NCBI GenBank assembly: GCA_022772675.1
Contig: JALEZW010000046.1
Span: forward strand, 62,001 to 126,000
Length of the DNA stretch: 64,000 nt
Direction of reading: 5' to 3'
From: Agathobacter sp.
Lineage (GTDB): Bacteria; Bacillota; Clostridia; Lachnospirales; Lachnospiraceae
Shown here: one piece after another, positions 53,386-63,500 of the stretch
Position numbering within the stretch: position 1 is the first letter of the stretch
Layout: every line of letters starts with the position of its first letter
Position numbers and translations under genes: made by a program
Notes under the pieces: generated by a model
Told to the model about the DNA's origin: nothing
Database searches by the model: none
The model's input: the letters and a program-made list of their open reading frames with translations, nothing else

Positions 53386-54249
53386 ATGGGATTATTTAAA
53401 GATTTTAAGGAAGATTTTTCTCAGGCAGTGAATGAGATGATGCCGGGTTCCAATGTTCAGGAAAATAAGGCAGAGGATCTTGTAGTTAACACCCTTGGTG
53501 AAGATGTTGATGTTAAGTCGGAACTTTCGAAACTGGATGGTCTTTTAGAACAGGTGAAAAATGAGGATGACATCAGCGAGAAGCCTATTGAAAAAGAACT
53601 TCCACCAATTCATGGTGTTGCAGATAAAAAACCGGAGCCGGAGATTTCACCGGTGATTGCACCAGAACCAACACCGGAACCAGTTCCGGCACCAATAATT
53701 AACAAAGACGAGGAGAAAATAACAATGAGTGAAGCAACTTTTGACATTCCAAAAATTACACCGGTAACAGAAAATAAGGTAAATCCAACAGGAACTATTT
53801 CTGATGAGACATCTATTATTACAGCGGGTACTGTATTAACAGGTGATCTTGCATCAGACGGATCTTTTGATATTCAGGGAACCATTAACGGAAATGTTAC
53901 CTGTAACGGAAAACTGGTTGTTACAGGAACTATCAATGGAAACAGTGCAGCATCTGAGTTCTTTGCAGATGTAGCTAAGGTTGAGGGTGAGGTTGTCAGC
54001 TCAGGTACAGTTAAGATTGGTGCAGGATCTGTCATTATTGGAAATATCTCAGCCGCTTCTGCAGTAATTGCCGGAGCAATCAAGGGTGATATTGATGTAC
54101 AGGGACCTGTTGTGGTTGATACATCTGCTGTTGTTATGGGAAATATTAAGTCACGTTCTGTACAGATTAATAACGGGGCTGTCATCGAGGGATTCTGTTC
54201 TCAGTGCTATGCAGATATCGACGTACAGGGATTATTTGACGGTAAATAG
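53386..54249 (+). CDS. Bactofilin family cytoskeletal protein
   Basis: A 287-residue polymer-forming protein. Residues 1-140 are variable, with a Pro/Glu-rich part (PEPEISPVIAPEPTPEPVPA). The bactofilin beta-helix follows (about 145-285), with the repeating pattern TAGTVLTGDLASDGSFDIQG, INGNVTCNGKLVVTG and KSRSVQINNGAVIEG. Bactofilins often scaffold cell-wall enzymes. The adjacent deacetylase-like gene, 24 nt upstream, may encode a client. GGAGG precedes the ATG; pyrH follows after 19 nt. Confidence 0.9.
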   Translation: MGLFKDFKEDFSQAVNEMMPGSNVQENKAEDLVVNTLGEDVDVKSELSKLDGLLEQVKNEDDISEKPIEKELPPIHGVADKKPEPEISPVIAPEPTPEPVPAPIINKDEEKITMSEATFDIPKITPVTENKVNPTGTISDETSIITAGTVLTGDLASDGSFDIQGTINGNVTCNGKLVVTGTINGNSAASEFFADVAKVEGEVVSSGTVKIGAGSVIIGNISAASAVIAGAIKGDIDVQGPVVVDTSAVVMGNIKSRSVQINNGAVIEGFCSQCYADIDVQGLFDGK

Positions 54250-54268
54250 AATTTGGGAGATAGATACG

Positions 54269-54967
54269 ATGAAACGTATTTTATTAAAATTAAGTGGCGA
54301 AGCATTGGCGGGCGATAAACACCATGGATTTGATGAGCCCACTGTTACAGTTGTGGCAAAGCAGGTAAAGGAACTCGTGGATTCCGGAGTTCAGGTTGGA
54401 ATTGTAATTGGTGGTGGTAACTTCTGGCGTGGCAGAACCAGTGAGACAATTGATCGTACAAAAGCGGATCAGATTGGAATGCTTGCAACTGTCATGAATT
54501 GTATTTATGTATCAGAGATTTTCCGATCTGTCGGGATGATGACATCAGTGCTCACACCTTTTGAATGCGGTTCCATGACAAAGCTGTTTTCCAAGGATCG
54601 TGCCAATAAATATTTTGCACATAATATGGTGGTATTTTTCGCAGGAGGAACCGGTCATCCGTATTTTTCAACAGATACTGCAACAGTACTTCGTGCAATT
54701 GAAATTGAGGCAGATGGTATTTATCTGGCCAAGGCTATTGATGGTGTATATGACAGTGATCCCAAAACCAATCCGGAGGCAAAGAAGTACGATCAGGTAT
54801 CCATTCAGGAAGTTATAGATAAGAAACTTGCTGTAGTTGATCTGACCGCTTCTGTTATGTGCATGGAGAACAAGATTCCAATGTATGTATTTGGTCTGGG
54901 ACAGGAGAACAGTATTGTAAATGCAGTAAACGGTAAATTTAATGGAACCGTTGTAACTGTTGACTAG
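54269..54967 (+). CDS. pyrH: Uridylate kinase
   Basis: A 232-residue kinase that makes UDP from UMP for pyrimidine nucleotides. It starts KRILLKLSGEALAGDKHHG and has VGIVIGGGNFWRGRTS, TGHPYFSTDTATVLRAIEIE and KAIDGVYDSDPKTNPEAKKY. The track extends 67 codons into the bactofilin gene in another frame. ATG 54269 with GGGAGA upstream is the family start. It precedes frr by 11 nt, the standard order. Confidence 0.97.
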   Translation: MKRILLKLSGEALAGDKHHGFDEPTVTVVAKQVKELVDSGVQVGIVIGGGNFWRGRTSETIDRTKADQIGMLATVMNCIYVSEIFRSVGMMTSVLTPFECGSMTKLFSKDRANKYFAHNMVVFFAGGTGHPYFSTDTATVLRAIEIEADGIYLAKAIDGVYDSDPKTNPEAKKYDQVSIQEVIDKKLAVVDLTASVMCMENKIPMYVFGLGQENSIVNAVNGKFNGTVVTVD

Positions 54968-54978
54968 GAGGATGTTGT

Positions 54979-55533
54979 ATGGATAAGAGATTATCAGTAT
55001 TTGAAGAAAAAATGGAGAAATCCCTTGCCAATCTGGATGAAGAGTTTGCCGGCATCCGTGCAGGACGGGCAAATCCCCATGTGCTGGATAAGCTTCGTGT
55101 GGATTATTACGGAACACCTTCCCCAATCCAGAGCGTTGCAAATGTCAGTGTACCGGAGCCACGGATGATTCAGATTCAGCCATGGGAGGCTTCCATGGTA
55201 AAAGAGATTGAGAAGGCAATTTTAAGCTCGGATCTTGGAATTAATCCGACAAATGATGGAAAAGTCATTCGGCTTGTTTTCCCGGAGCTGACTGAGGAGC
55301 GGCGTAAGGAGCTTGCAAAGGATATCAAGAAAAAGGGTGAGAATGCCAAGGTTGCTGTAAGAAATATCCGAAGAGATGGAATTGACCATTTCAAGAAAGT
55401 GGGAAAAGAGGAGGATATCTCGGAAGATGAGATTAAGGATCTTGAGGATGGAATCCAGAAGCTTACAGACAAGTATGTGGCAAAGATTGATAAAGCTGTA
55501 GAGGCAAAGACAGCCGAAATTCTCACAGTATAA
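54979..55533 (+). CDS. frr: Ribosome recycling factor
   Basis: A 184-residue factor that, with EF-G, splits the post-termination ribosome. The family core includes FAGIRAGRANPHVLDKLRVD, YYGTPSPIQSVANVSVPEPR and FPELTEERRKELAKDIKKKG. Length is typical. AGGAGG lies before the ATG. A hairpin follows downstream of the gene. Confidence 0.98.
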   Translation: MDKRLSVFEEKMEKSLANLDEEFAGIRAGRANPHVLDKLRVDYYGTPSPIQSVANVSVPEPRMIQIQPWEASMVKEIEKAILSSDLGINPTNDGKVIRLVFPELTEERRKELAKDIKKKGENAKVAVRNIRRDGIDHFKKVGKEEDISEDEIKDLEDGIQKLTDKYVAKIDKAVEAKTAEILTV

Positions 55534-55566
55534 GAAAAGCTTTGATAGTTAAGAAAATAGAAATAA

Positions 55567-55599
55567 AAAGGGACATGTGCTTATGGTATATGTCCCTTT
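55567..55599 (+). other. Hairpin between frr and uppS
   Basis: AAAGGGACAT (55567-55576) / ATGTCCCTTT (55590-55599), a perfect 10-bp stem with a 13-nt loop. There is no U-tract beyond TTT, so it may be a weak terminator or attenuator. Confidence 0.55.
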
Positions 55600-55632
55600 A
55601 TGCTACTATATCCGTTTGGGAGAGGAGAAAAG

Positions 55633-56361
55633 ATGATGAAAGTTCCGGAGCATGTAGCCATTATTCTTGATGGAAACGGCCGCTGGGCAGAGAGTAAAGG
55701 AATGCCAAGAAATTATGGGCATACTGTGGGAGCAAAAAATGTGGAGACGGTATGTAAAGCAGCAGATGAACTGGGAATCCGGTATCTTACACTGTATGCA
55801 TTTTCTACAGAAAACTGGAATCGTCCGGAAGGAGAAGTAGAGGCTCTAATGAAACTTCTGGAAAGTTATCTTAAGAACTGTATCCGCACAGCGAATAAAA
55901 ATAATATGCGTGTCAGGGTGATTGGAGAAATTGGAAGACTTTCCCCAAATTTTCAGGAGAAGATACGAAACCTTCAGGAGATTTCTGCCGCGAATACCGG
56001 TCTGAATCTTACCATTGCCATTAACTATGGAAGCAGAGATGAAATGATCCGTGCCATGAAACATATGTATATGGATTTGAAAGAGGGAAAGCTTTCGGAA
56101 AATGATATTACAGAAAAGACTTTCTCATCTTATCTTGATACTGCAGATCTTCCGGATCCGGATCTTTTGATCCGGACGAGCGGGGAGCAGAGACTTTCCA
56201 ATTATTTGCTGTGGCAGCTGGCGTATAGTGAGTTCTATTTTACCGATGTTCCATGGCCGGATTTCCATAAAAAAGAATTGGAATTAGCTGTGGAAGCGTA
56301 TAATAAACGTGACAGGCGGTTTGGCGGTATAAAGGATGAGGGAGGAACAAAGAATGTTTAA
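55633..56361 (+). CDS. uppS: Undecaprenyl diphosphate synthase
   Basis: A 242-residue cis-prenyltransferase that makes the lipid carrier for cell-wall synthesis. Motifs: HVAIILDGNGRWAESKGMPR with the catalytic Asp, YLTLYAFSTENWNRP, and LIRTSGEQRLSNYLLWQLAY. The track starts 11 codons early; ATG 55633 has a purine-rich GGAGAGGAG upstream. It overlaps cdsA by eight nt. Confidence 0.97.
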   Translation: MMKVPEHVAIILDGNGRWAESKGMPRNYGHTVGAKNVETVCKAADELGIRYLTLYAFSTENWNRPEGEVEALMKLLESYLKNCIRTANKNNMRVRVIGEIGRLSPNFQEKIRNLQEISAANTGLNLTIAINYGSRDEMIRAMKHMYMDLKEGKLSENDITEKTFSSYLDTADLPDPDLLIRTSGEQRLSNYLLWQLAYSEFYFTDVPWPDFHKKELELAVEAYNKRDRRFGGIKDEGGTKNV

Positions 56362-57154
56362 GACAAGATTATTAAGTGGAATTGTACTGGTTGCCTTGGC
56401 GCTAGTACTGATTATTTCCGGCCACGAGGTGCTTCTTTTTTCAACTCTTGCCATTTCATGCATCGGAATGTTTGAACTGTACCGTGTATTTAAAATGGAA
56501 AAATCCGTTCTTGCAGTGGTGGGATATCTTGCTGCCGTTGTATTTTACTGTAATTTAGAATGGGATTTTCTGCCGGAACTCATGATCTTATTTATGGCAT
56601 TTATGATTCTGCTGATGTTTGTATTTGTTTTTGCCTACCCGAAATTTCGGGCAGATCAGGTAATGGCGGTATTTTTCGGATTCTTTTATGTTGCGGTGAT
56701 GCTCTCGTATGTATATCAGATCCGGACACTGGAGCGTGGTGTTTATCTTGCCTTTTTGGTATTTTTGTGTTCCTGGGGCTGCGATACCTGCGCTTACTGT
56801 GTTGGGAAACTGATTGGAAAGCATAAAATGTCACCAAGGTTAAGTCCAAAGAAGTCTGTGGAAGGGGCTGTAGGCGGAGTTTTGGGAGCTGCGGGACTTA
56901 CGGCATTGTATTGTTTTATTTTCCGTGAAAAAATGCATCTGGTAAGCGGTGAAATCGGGATTCTTGCAGTAATTGCGGCAATTGCGGGACTGATCTCCAT
57001 GGTGGGAGATCTGACAGCATCAGCAATCAAGAGAAATTATGATATTAAGGATTACGGTAAACTGATTCCGGGACATGGCGGAATCTTAGACCGGTTCGAC
57101 AGTATGATCATTACAGCACCGATTATCTATTTTCTGGCAGTACACATGCTGTGA
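56354..57154 (+). CDS. cdsA: Phosphatidate cytidylyltransferase
   Basis: A 266-residue membrane enzyme that makes CDP-diacylglycerol for phospholipid synthesis. It has about seven to eight hydrophobic segments and the C-terminal family signature SAIKRNYDIKDYGKLIPGHG followed by GILDRFDSMI. ATG 56354 has GGGAGG eight nt upstream and is preferred over the track's 56336. It overlaps uppS by eight nt. Confidence 0.96.
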   Translation: MFKTRLLSGIVLVALALVLIISGHEVLLFSTLAISCIGMFELYRVFKMEKSVLAVVGYLAAVVFYCNLEWDFLPELMILFMAFMILLMFVFVFAYPKFRADQVMAVFFGFFYVAVMLSYVYQIRTLERGVYLAFLVFLCSWGCDTCAYCVGKLIGKHKMSPRLSPKKSVEGAVGGVLGAAGLTALYCFIFREKMHLVSGEIGILAVIAAIAGLISMVGDLTASAIKRNYDIKDYGKLIPGHGGILDRFDSMIITAPIIYFLAVHML

Positions 57155-57197
57155 TATCATCCCATGGATTTTGTCACAGAAAAATCCTGTCACACAG

Positions 57198-57234
57198 GAT
57201 ATGACGGGTAAAATACCTTTTGACCCTCATATCA
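57198..57234. repeat. Palindromic REP-like element, copy 2
   Basis: GATATGA-C-GGGT-AAAA, loop TACC, TTTT-G-ACCC-TCATATC: an imperfect palindrome with one bulged base per arm. It shares 25 identical nt (57210-57234) with copy 1 at 4118-4142. It lies between cdsA and dxr, and the track's early dxr start lies inside it. Confidence 0.8.
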
Positions 57235-57252
57235 ATTAATAAGGAGTCAGCC

Positions 57253-58407
57253 ATGAAAAAAATAGCAATTTTAGGTTCCACAGGTTCTATCGGAACCCAG
57301 ACACTTTCTGTTGTTTTGGAGCATCAGGAAGATTTTACAGTTGTTGCGCTGGCATGTGGTCGCAACATCCATTTGATGGAAAAACAGATGAGAAGATTTC
57401 ATCCGAAGCTTGTTTCCGTCTGGAGTGAGGAGGATGCAAAGGAACTTCGGATTTCTACGGCAGATTTAAATATCCCTGTACTTAGCGGGATGGAGGGATT
57501 GATTGCTGTGGCAGTCTGTGAGGAATCGGAGCTTCTTGTGACGGCAATTGTAGGTATGATGGGCATCCGCCCCACCATTGCAGCCATTCAGGCGAAAAAA
57601 AACATAGCTCTGGCAAATAAGGAAACATTAGTGACAGCAGGGCATCTGATTATTCCTATGGCAGCTGAGAATGGGGTATCCATTCTCCCGGTGGACAGCG
57701 AGCATTCAGCTATTTTCCAGTCTCTGCAGGGAAATGAGGGGAATATCGTTCATAAAATCCTTCTGACAGCATCCGGTGGTCCCTTTCGCGGGAAAAAGAG
57801 GAAGGACCTGGAAAAAATCCGGGTGGAGGATGCATTGAACCATCCAAACTGGTCCATGGGTAATAAGGTAACCATCGATTCCTCCACATTGGTCAATAAA
57901 GGACTTGAGGTGATGGAGGCAAAGTGGCTGTTTCATGTTAAGCCGGAGCAGATAGAAGTAGTGGTACACCCACAGAGTATTATACATTCTGCAGTGGAGT
58001 ATGAGGATGGGGCAGTGATTGCACAGCTGGGAACACCGGATATGAGGCTTCCAATCCAGTACGCACTGTATTATCCCAAAAGGAAACATCTTTCCGGGAA
58101 AAGGCTGGATCTGTGTGCGTTACATGATCTTACTTTTGAAAAACCGGATACAGATACCTTCCGGGGGCTGGCACTTGCTTATGAGGCAATGAACCGTGGA
58201 GGAAATATTCCCACGGTATTTAATGCGGCCAATGAAAAGGCTGTAGCACTTTTTTTGAACCATCAGATTTCCTATCTTGAAATTACGGAAATGATTGGGG
58301 CAGCTATGGATAACTGCAGGTTTATAAGGAATCCGAATCTGGATGAAATCCTGGAAACCGAGCAGGAAACCTATGAATTTATAGAAAACAGGTGGAAATT
58401 AGTATGA
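57253..58407 (+). CDS. dxr: 1-deoxy-D-xylulose 5-phosphate reductoisomerase
   Basis: A 384-residue NADPH enzyme that makes methylerythritol phosphate, the committed step of the MEP isoprenoid pathway. The N-terminal nucleotide-binding motif is ILGSTGSIGTQTL. The metal and substrate sites include ANKETLVTAG, PVDSEHSAIFQSL, LTASGGPFRGKK and MGNKVTIDSSTLVNKGLEVM. ATG 57253 with AAGGAG seven nt upstream replaces the track's 57220, which lies in the repeat. It overlaps rseP by four nt (ATGA). Confidence 0.97.
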   Translation: MKKIAILGSTGSIGTQTLSVVLEHQEDFTVVALACGRNIHLMEKQMRRFHPKLVSVWSEEDAKELRISTADLNIPVLSGMEGLIAVAVCEESELLVTAIVGMMGIRPTIAAIQAKKNIALANKETLVTAGHLIIPMAAENGVSILPVDSEHSAIFQSLQGNEGNIVHKILLTASGGPFRGKKRKDLEKIRVEDALNHPNWSMGNKVTIDSSTLVNKGLEVMEAKWLFHVKPEQIEVVVHPQSIIHSAVEYEDGAVIAQLGTPDMRLPIQYALYYPKRKHLSGKRLDLCALHDLTFEKPDTDTFRGLALAYEAMNRGGNIPTVFNAANEKAVALFLNHQISYLEITEMIGAAMDNCRFIRNPNLDEILETEQETYEFIENRWKLV

Positions 58408-59450
58408 AGATCGTATCGTTTCTTATAGCATTTTTAATATTCAGTGTAGTAATTTTATTTCATGAACTGGGGCATTTCCTGCTGGCGAAAGCCAACGGGG
58501 TGCGTGTAAACGAATTCTGTTTCGGTCTCGGACCCACAATCTGCGGAATCCAAAAGGGCGAGACCAAGTATTCCATTAAGCTCTTTCCATTTGGCGGGGC
58601 CTGCATGATGGAGGGGGAGGATGAGGAATCCCCGGATGAGCGGGCTTTTGGTAAAAAATCTGTCTGGGCCAGGATGAGCATAGTATTTGCGGGTCCATTT
58701 TTTAACTTTATTCTGGCATTTGTATTCGCATTTATTCTGATTAGCTGTATCGGCTATGATAAGCCGGTGTTATCAGGAGTGATTGATGGATATGCGGCAG
58801 AGGAGGCCGGACTGAAAGCAGGAGATGAGATTGTTCGCATGAACAATCTCTCTATCCATTTCAGCCGGGAGATTACGGCATATTCTACTTTTCATTCCGG
58901 GGAAAAAGTAAAGATTACCTATATCCGTGATGGAAAAAAGAATACGGCCGAGTTAACTCCAAAGCTGGATAAGGAATCCGGCAGATATCTGTATGGCCTT
59001 GAGACAGCAGGAAATGAGCGGGTAAGGGGAAATATACTGACAAATATAAAAAACAGCTTTTATGAGGTACGCTACTGGATTTACTCCACCGTTCAGAGCG
59101 TAAAACTTCTGGTTACGAGGAAGCTGTCTGTCAATGATTTAAATGGACCGGTGGGAATCGTTAAGACGATTGGAGATACTTATCAGAAATCCATGAGTAC
59201 GGACGGACTCTACTATGCATTCCTTAATATGTTAAACTGGACGATTCTGTTGTCGGCAAACCTTGGTGTTATGAATCTTATTCCATTCCCGGCATTAGAC
59301 GGCGGAAGACTGGTATTTCTCATTATTGAGGCTGTCAGGAGAAAGAGAATCGATCCGGAAAAAGAGGGAATGGTCAATCTTGTGGGGATGGTTTTGTTGT
59401 TTGGCCTGATGTTTATTGTCATGTTTAACGATATCAGAAAATTATTCTAA
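58404..59450 (+). CDS. rseP: Site-2 metalloprotease RseP
   Basis: A 348-residue intramembrane zinc protease that cuts membrane-bound regulators such as anti-sigma factors. The N-terminal span carries the zinc motif HELGH in VILFHELGHFLLAKANGV. A PDZ domain follows (about 115-190, GYAAEEAGLKAGDEIVRMNN). The second site is NLIPFPALDGGRLVF near the C-terminus. ATG 58404 overlaps the dxr stop (ATGA). Position between dxr and ispG is standard. Confidence 0.95.
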   Translation: MKIVSFLIAFLIFSVVILFHELGHFLLAKANGVRVNEFCFGLGPTICGIQKGETKYSIKLFPFGGACMMEGEDEESPDERAFGKKSVWARMSIVFAGPFFNFILAFVFAFILISCIGYDKPVLSGVIDGYAAEEAGLKAGDEIVRMNNLSIHFSREITAYSTFHSGEKVKITYIRDGKKNTAELTPKLDKESGRYLYGLETAGNERVRGNILTNIKNSFYEVRYWIYSTVQSVKLLVTRKLSVNDLNGPVGIVKTIGDTYQKSMSTDGLYYAFLNMLNWTILLSANLGVMNLIPFPALDGGRLVFLIIEAVRRKRIDPEKEGMVNLVGMVLLFGLMFIVMFNDIRKLF

Positions 59451-59467
59451 GAAGGACAGGAGCGCAT

Positions 59468-60526
59468 ATGTTACCACGTCATAAAACAAAGGAAGTACAG
59501 ATAGGAGACCGGATTATCGGAGGAAACCAGCCGATAGCAATCCAGTCCATGACCAATACAAAAACAGAGGATGTTGCAGCAACGGTTGAACAGATCAGAA
59601 AGCTTACCCAAGCAGGCTGTGAAATTATCCGGTGTGCAGTTCCTACAATGGAGGCAGCGGAGTCACTTTCGGAAATAAAAAAGCAGATTACGATTCCTCT
59701 TGTTGCAGACATCCATTTTGATTATAAGCTTGCCATTGCTGCCATGGAGCATGGGGCAGATAAAATCCGGATCAATCCGGGAAATATCGGAAGCAGTGAC
59801 AGGGTTCGTGCTGTTGTTAAGGCAGCAAAGGAGCGGAATATTCCAATCCGTGTGGGGGTCAACAGCGGTTCCCTGGAAAAAAATCTGGTGGAAAAATACC
59901 ATGGGGTAACGGCTGAAGGAATTGTGGAGAGCGCATTAGATAAAGTAAAAATGATTGAGGATATGGGCTATGACAATCTGGTGATCAGCATTAAATCCTC
60001 GGATGTCATGATGTGTGTCAAAGCACATGAGATTATTGCAGAAAAAACGGATTACCCTCTTCATGTGGGAATCACGGAAGCCGGCACACTTATCAGTGGA
60101 AACATAAAGTCTTCCATTGGACTTGGGCTTATCTTAAATCAGGGAATCGGCGATACAATTCGTGTTTCCCTGACTGGGGATCCGGTGGAAGAAATTAAAT
60201 CTGCAAAACTGATTCTGCGCACCTTGGGACTTAGAAAGGGCGGAATTGAAGTGGTTTCCTGTCCCACCTGTGGCAGGACTAAGATTGATCTGATCGGACT
60301 TGCCAATCAGGTGGAGACGATGGTTTCGGAATTTCCGCTGGATATTAAGGTGGCTGTAATGGGCTGTGTTGTGAACGGTCCGGGAGAGGCAAAAGAGGCT
60401 GATATTGGAATTGCCGGAGGAATCGGCGAGGGTCTTATCATTAAACATGGTGAGGTCTATAAAAAAGTACCGGAAAATGAGCTTCTTCCGGCACTGCGCT
60501 ATGAACTGGAGCACTGGGGAGAATAA
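59468..60526 (+). CDS. ispG: 4-hydroxy-3-methylbut-2-en-1-yl diphosphate synthase
   Basis: A 352-residue iron-sulphur enzyme of the MEP pathway (also GcpE). The N-terminal barrel has IQSMTNTKTEDVAATVEQI and ADIHFDYKLAIAAMEHG. The [4Fe-4S] cysteines are in VVSCPTCGRTKIDL and GCVVNGPGEAKEADIG. It starts with ATG, with AAGGACAGGAG upstream. dxr and ispG in one unit supply precursors for UppS next door. Its stop abuts the polC ATG. Confidence 0.97.
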   Translation: MLPRHKTKEVQIGDRIIGGNQPIAIQSMTNTKTEDVAATVEQIRKLTQAGCEIIRCAVPTMEAAESLSEIKKQITIPLVADIHFDYKLAIAAMEHGADKIRINPGNIGSSDRVRAVVKAAKERNIPIRVGVNSGSLEKNLVEKYHGVTAEGIVESALDKVKMIEDMGYDNLVISIKSSDVMMCVKAHEIIAEKTDYPLHVGITEAGTLISGNIKSSIGLGLILNQGIGDTIRVSLTGDPVEEIKSAKLILRTLGLRKGGIEVVSCPTCGRTKIDLIGLANQVETMVSEFPLDIKVAVMGCVVNGPGEAKEADIGIAGGIGEGLIIKHGEVYKKVPENELLPALRYELEHWGE

Positions 60527-63500
60527 ATGGGAAAGGCATTTCGGGAAACATTTCCGACTTTAAAATTAGATGAAGAGCTGGAGGGACTTTTAGATACCGC
60601 AGAGGTGACAAAAATCAGCACAAACCGTGAGCATACAAGGGTTCGTGTCTATCTGAAGGCTCAGAGACTGATATTTAAAAAGAATATATGGAAACTGGAG
60701 GAAATGATTGCATCTCAGATTTTTCAAAATCAGGAGATGCAGGTCAATATTATCGAGTCCTATGAATTGTCGGAACAGTATACGCCACAGTCACTTATGG
60801 ATGTATATTTTGACAGTATACTGGATGAATTAAATGCATACAGTGTATTGGAATATAATCTGCTCCGCACGGCGGATATGGAGTTTGATACACCAAACCA
60901 TATGATTCTGACGATGGATGAGACCATTATCGCAAAGACCCGTACAGAGGAGATTCTGCAGTTTCTGGAGAAGGTGATTTGTGAACGGTGTGGCATGGAT
61001 CTGATTATCCAGCCCATGTACCGGAAACCGATAGAGAGCAAATACCGCAAAAACTCTGAGGAGCAGATCCGGCAGGAAGTTGCCGGTATTGTTGCCCGGA
61101 CAAAACTGGTTCTGGAGGGAAAACATGAGCCAGTACCGGAAAAAACAGAGGAATCCGGTGCCAGAAGTGTAACAGAGAGTGTGGCAGCTGAGAATAAAGG
61201 AAATTCTGCGGTTAAAACAGTGGATATGCCCAAAACCTCCGGTACTTTTGGAAAGCAGAAGACAAGGTTTGAAAAGAAAGGGGATTTCCGCCGAAAATTT
61301 GATGCAGAAAATAAAAAGAAATCCATGAATCCGGATGTAATCTATGGTCGTGATTTTGAAGAAGACAGCATGGATATTGAGAAAATTGACGGACCTATCG
61401 GAGAAGTCGTAATCCGTGGAAAAATCCTCTCAGTAGATACCCGTGAAATTCGGAATGAGAAGACCATTATCATGTTTACGGTGACAGATTTCACGGATAC
61501 GATTGTTGTTAAGATTTTTGCCAGAAATGATGATGTGAAGGAACTGCTGGGAGAAATCGCACCGGGGAAATTTGTCCGTGTAAAGGGAATGGCAATCATT
61601 GATAAGTTTGACAGTGACCTGACAATCGGCTCCATCGTGGGAATTAAGAAGTGTCCGGATTTTACCACAGTCCGCATGGATACCAGTGCGGAAAAACGTG
61701 TGGAGCTGCACTGCCATACCAAGATGAGTGATATGGACGGGGTCTCGGATGTGAAGGATATTGTAAAGCGTGCCATGAAATGGGGGCATAAAGCGATTGC
61801 CATTACAGACCACGGAAATGTACAGGCCTTCCCGGATGCCAACCATACAGTGCCTTCGGATTCGGATTTTAAAGTAATCTACGGGTGTGAAGCGTATCTG
61901 GTAGACGATATCAAGGGACTGGTGACGGACAGCAGAAACCAGAGTCTGGATGCAGACTATGTGGTATTCGATCTGGAGACTACGGGATTCAGCCCGGAAA
62001 GCTGTAAAATTATTGAGATTGGTGCAGTCAAAGTACAGAAAGGTTCCATAGTGGATAAATTTTCCACTTTTGTTAACCCTAAGGTGCCGATTCCCTTTCG
62101 GATTGAGCAGCTGACTTCCATCAATGATTCCATGGTAATGGATGCCCCAGTTATAGAGGATATTCTGCCGGAATTTATGAAATTCTGCGAGGGTTGTGTC
62201 ATGGTAGCCCACAATGCGGATTTTGATATGAGCTTTATTAAAAAGAACTGTCAGCTTCTTGACATTCCCTGCAATCCCACCATAGTTGATACCGTGGCTC
62301 TTGCCCGTGTGCTTTTGCCGAATCTGAACCGATTTAAGCTGGATACGGTTGCGAAGGCACTGGGTGTTTCTCTGGATAATCATCACCGTGCTGTGGATGA
62401 TGCGGGGTGTACGGCAGAAATTTTTGTAAAGTTTATTGAGATGCTTAAGGATAGAGGTGTTACAACCCTTGATGAGGTAAATAAGCTTGGAGCTTCTTCT
62501 GTGGAAAATGTGCAGAAGATGCCAACCTATCATGCCATTATCCTTGCGACCTGTGATCAGGGGAGAACCAATCTCTATAAGCTGGTGTCACTGGCTCACA
62601 TTAAGTATTATCATAAGAGACCGCGTATTCCAAAGAGTGAATTTATCAAATACCGGGATGGACTGCTGATTGGCTCGGCCTGTGAAGCGGGAGAACTGTA
62701 CCGTGCGATATTAAACGGAAGACCGGAGGAAGAGATTTCCCGTCTGGTAGAGTTTTATGACTATCTGGAAATTCAGCCTCTGGGAAACAATGCGTTTCTT
62801 GTGCGGGATGAGGAATCTCCCATTGCATCCAATGAGGATCTGATTGAGATTAACAAAAAGATTGTAAGGCTGGGTGAACAATTTCATAAGCCGGTTGTGG
62901 CAACCTGTGATGTACATTTCTTAGACCCGGAGGATGAAATTTACCGCAGGATTATTATGGCGGGACAGGGCTTTAAGGACTGTGATAATCAGGCACCGCT
63001 GTTCCTCCGCACAACGGAGGAAATGCTAAAGGAATTTGAATATCTGGGAAGTGAGAAGGCAGAAGAGGTTGTTATCACTAATACCAACCGGATTGCGGAT
63101 ATGTGCGAGAAAATTTCCCCGGTTCGTCCGGATAAATGTCCGCCGGTTATTGAAAACTCTGACCAGATGCTCCGAGATATCTGTTATAATAAGGCCCATA
63201 AAATGTATGGAAACCCCCTTCCGGAAATTGTGCAGGAAAGACTGGACCGGGAGCTGAACTCTATTATCAGCAACGGTTATGCGGTGATGTATATTATCGC
63301 CCAGAAGCTGGTGTGGAAGTCCAATGAGGATGGTTATCTGGTGGGATCCCGTGGCTCTGTGGGAAGTTCTTTTGTTGCAACCATGTCCGGAATCACAGAG
63401 GTAAATCCGCTCCATGCCCACTATCTCTGCAAACACTGTCAGTACAGCGATTTTGATTCAGATCTGGTAAAATCCTTTTCCGGCCGAAGCGGCTGTGACA

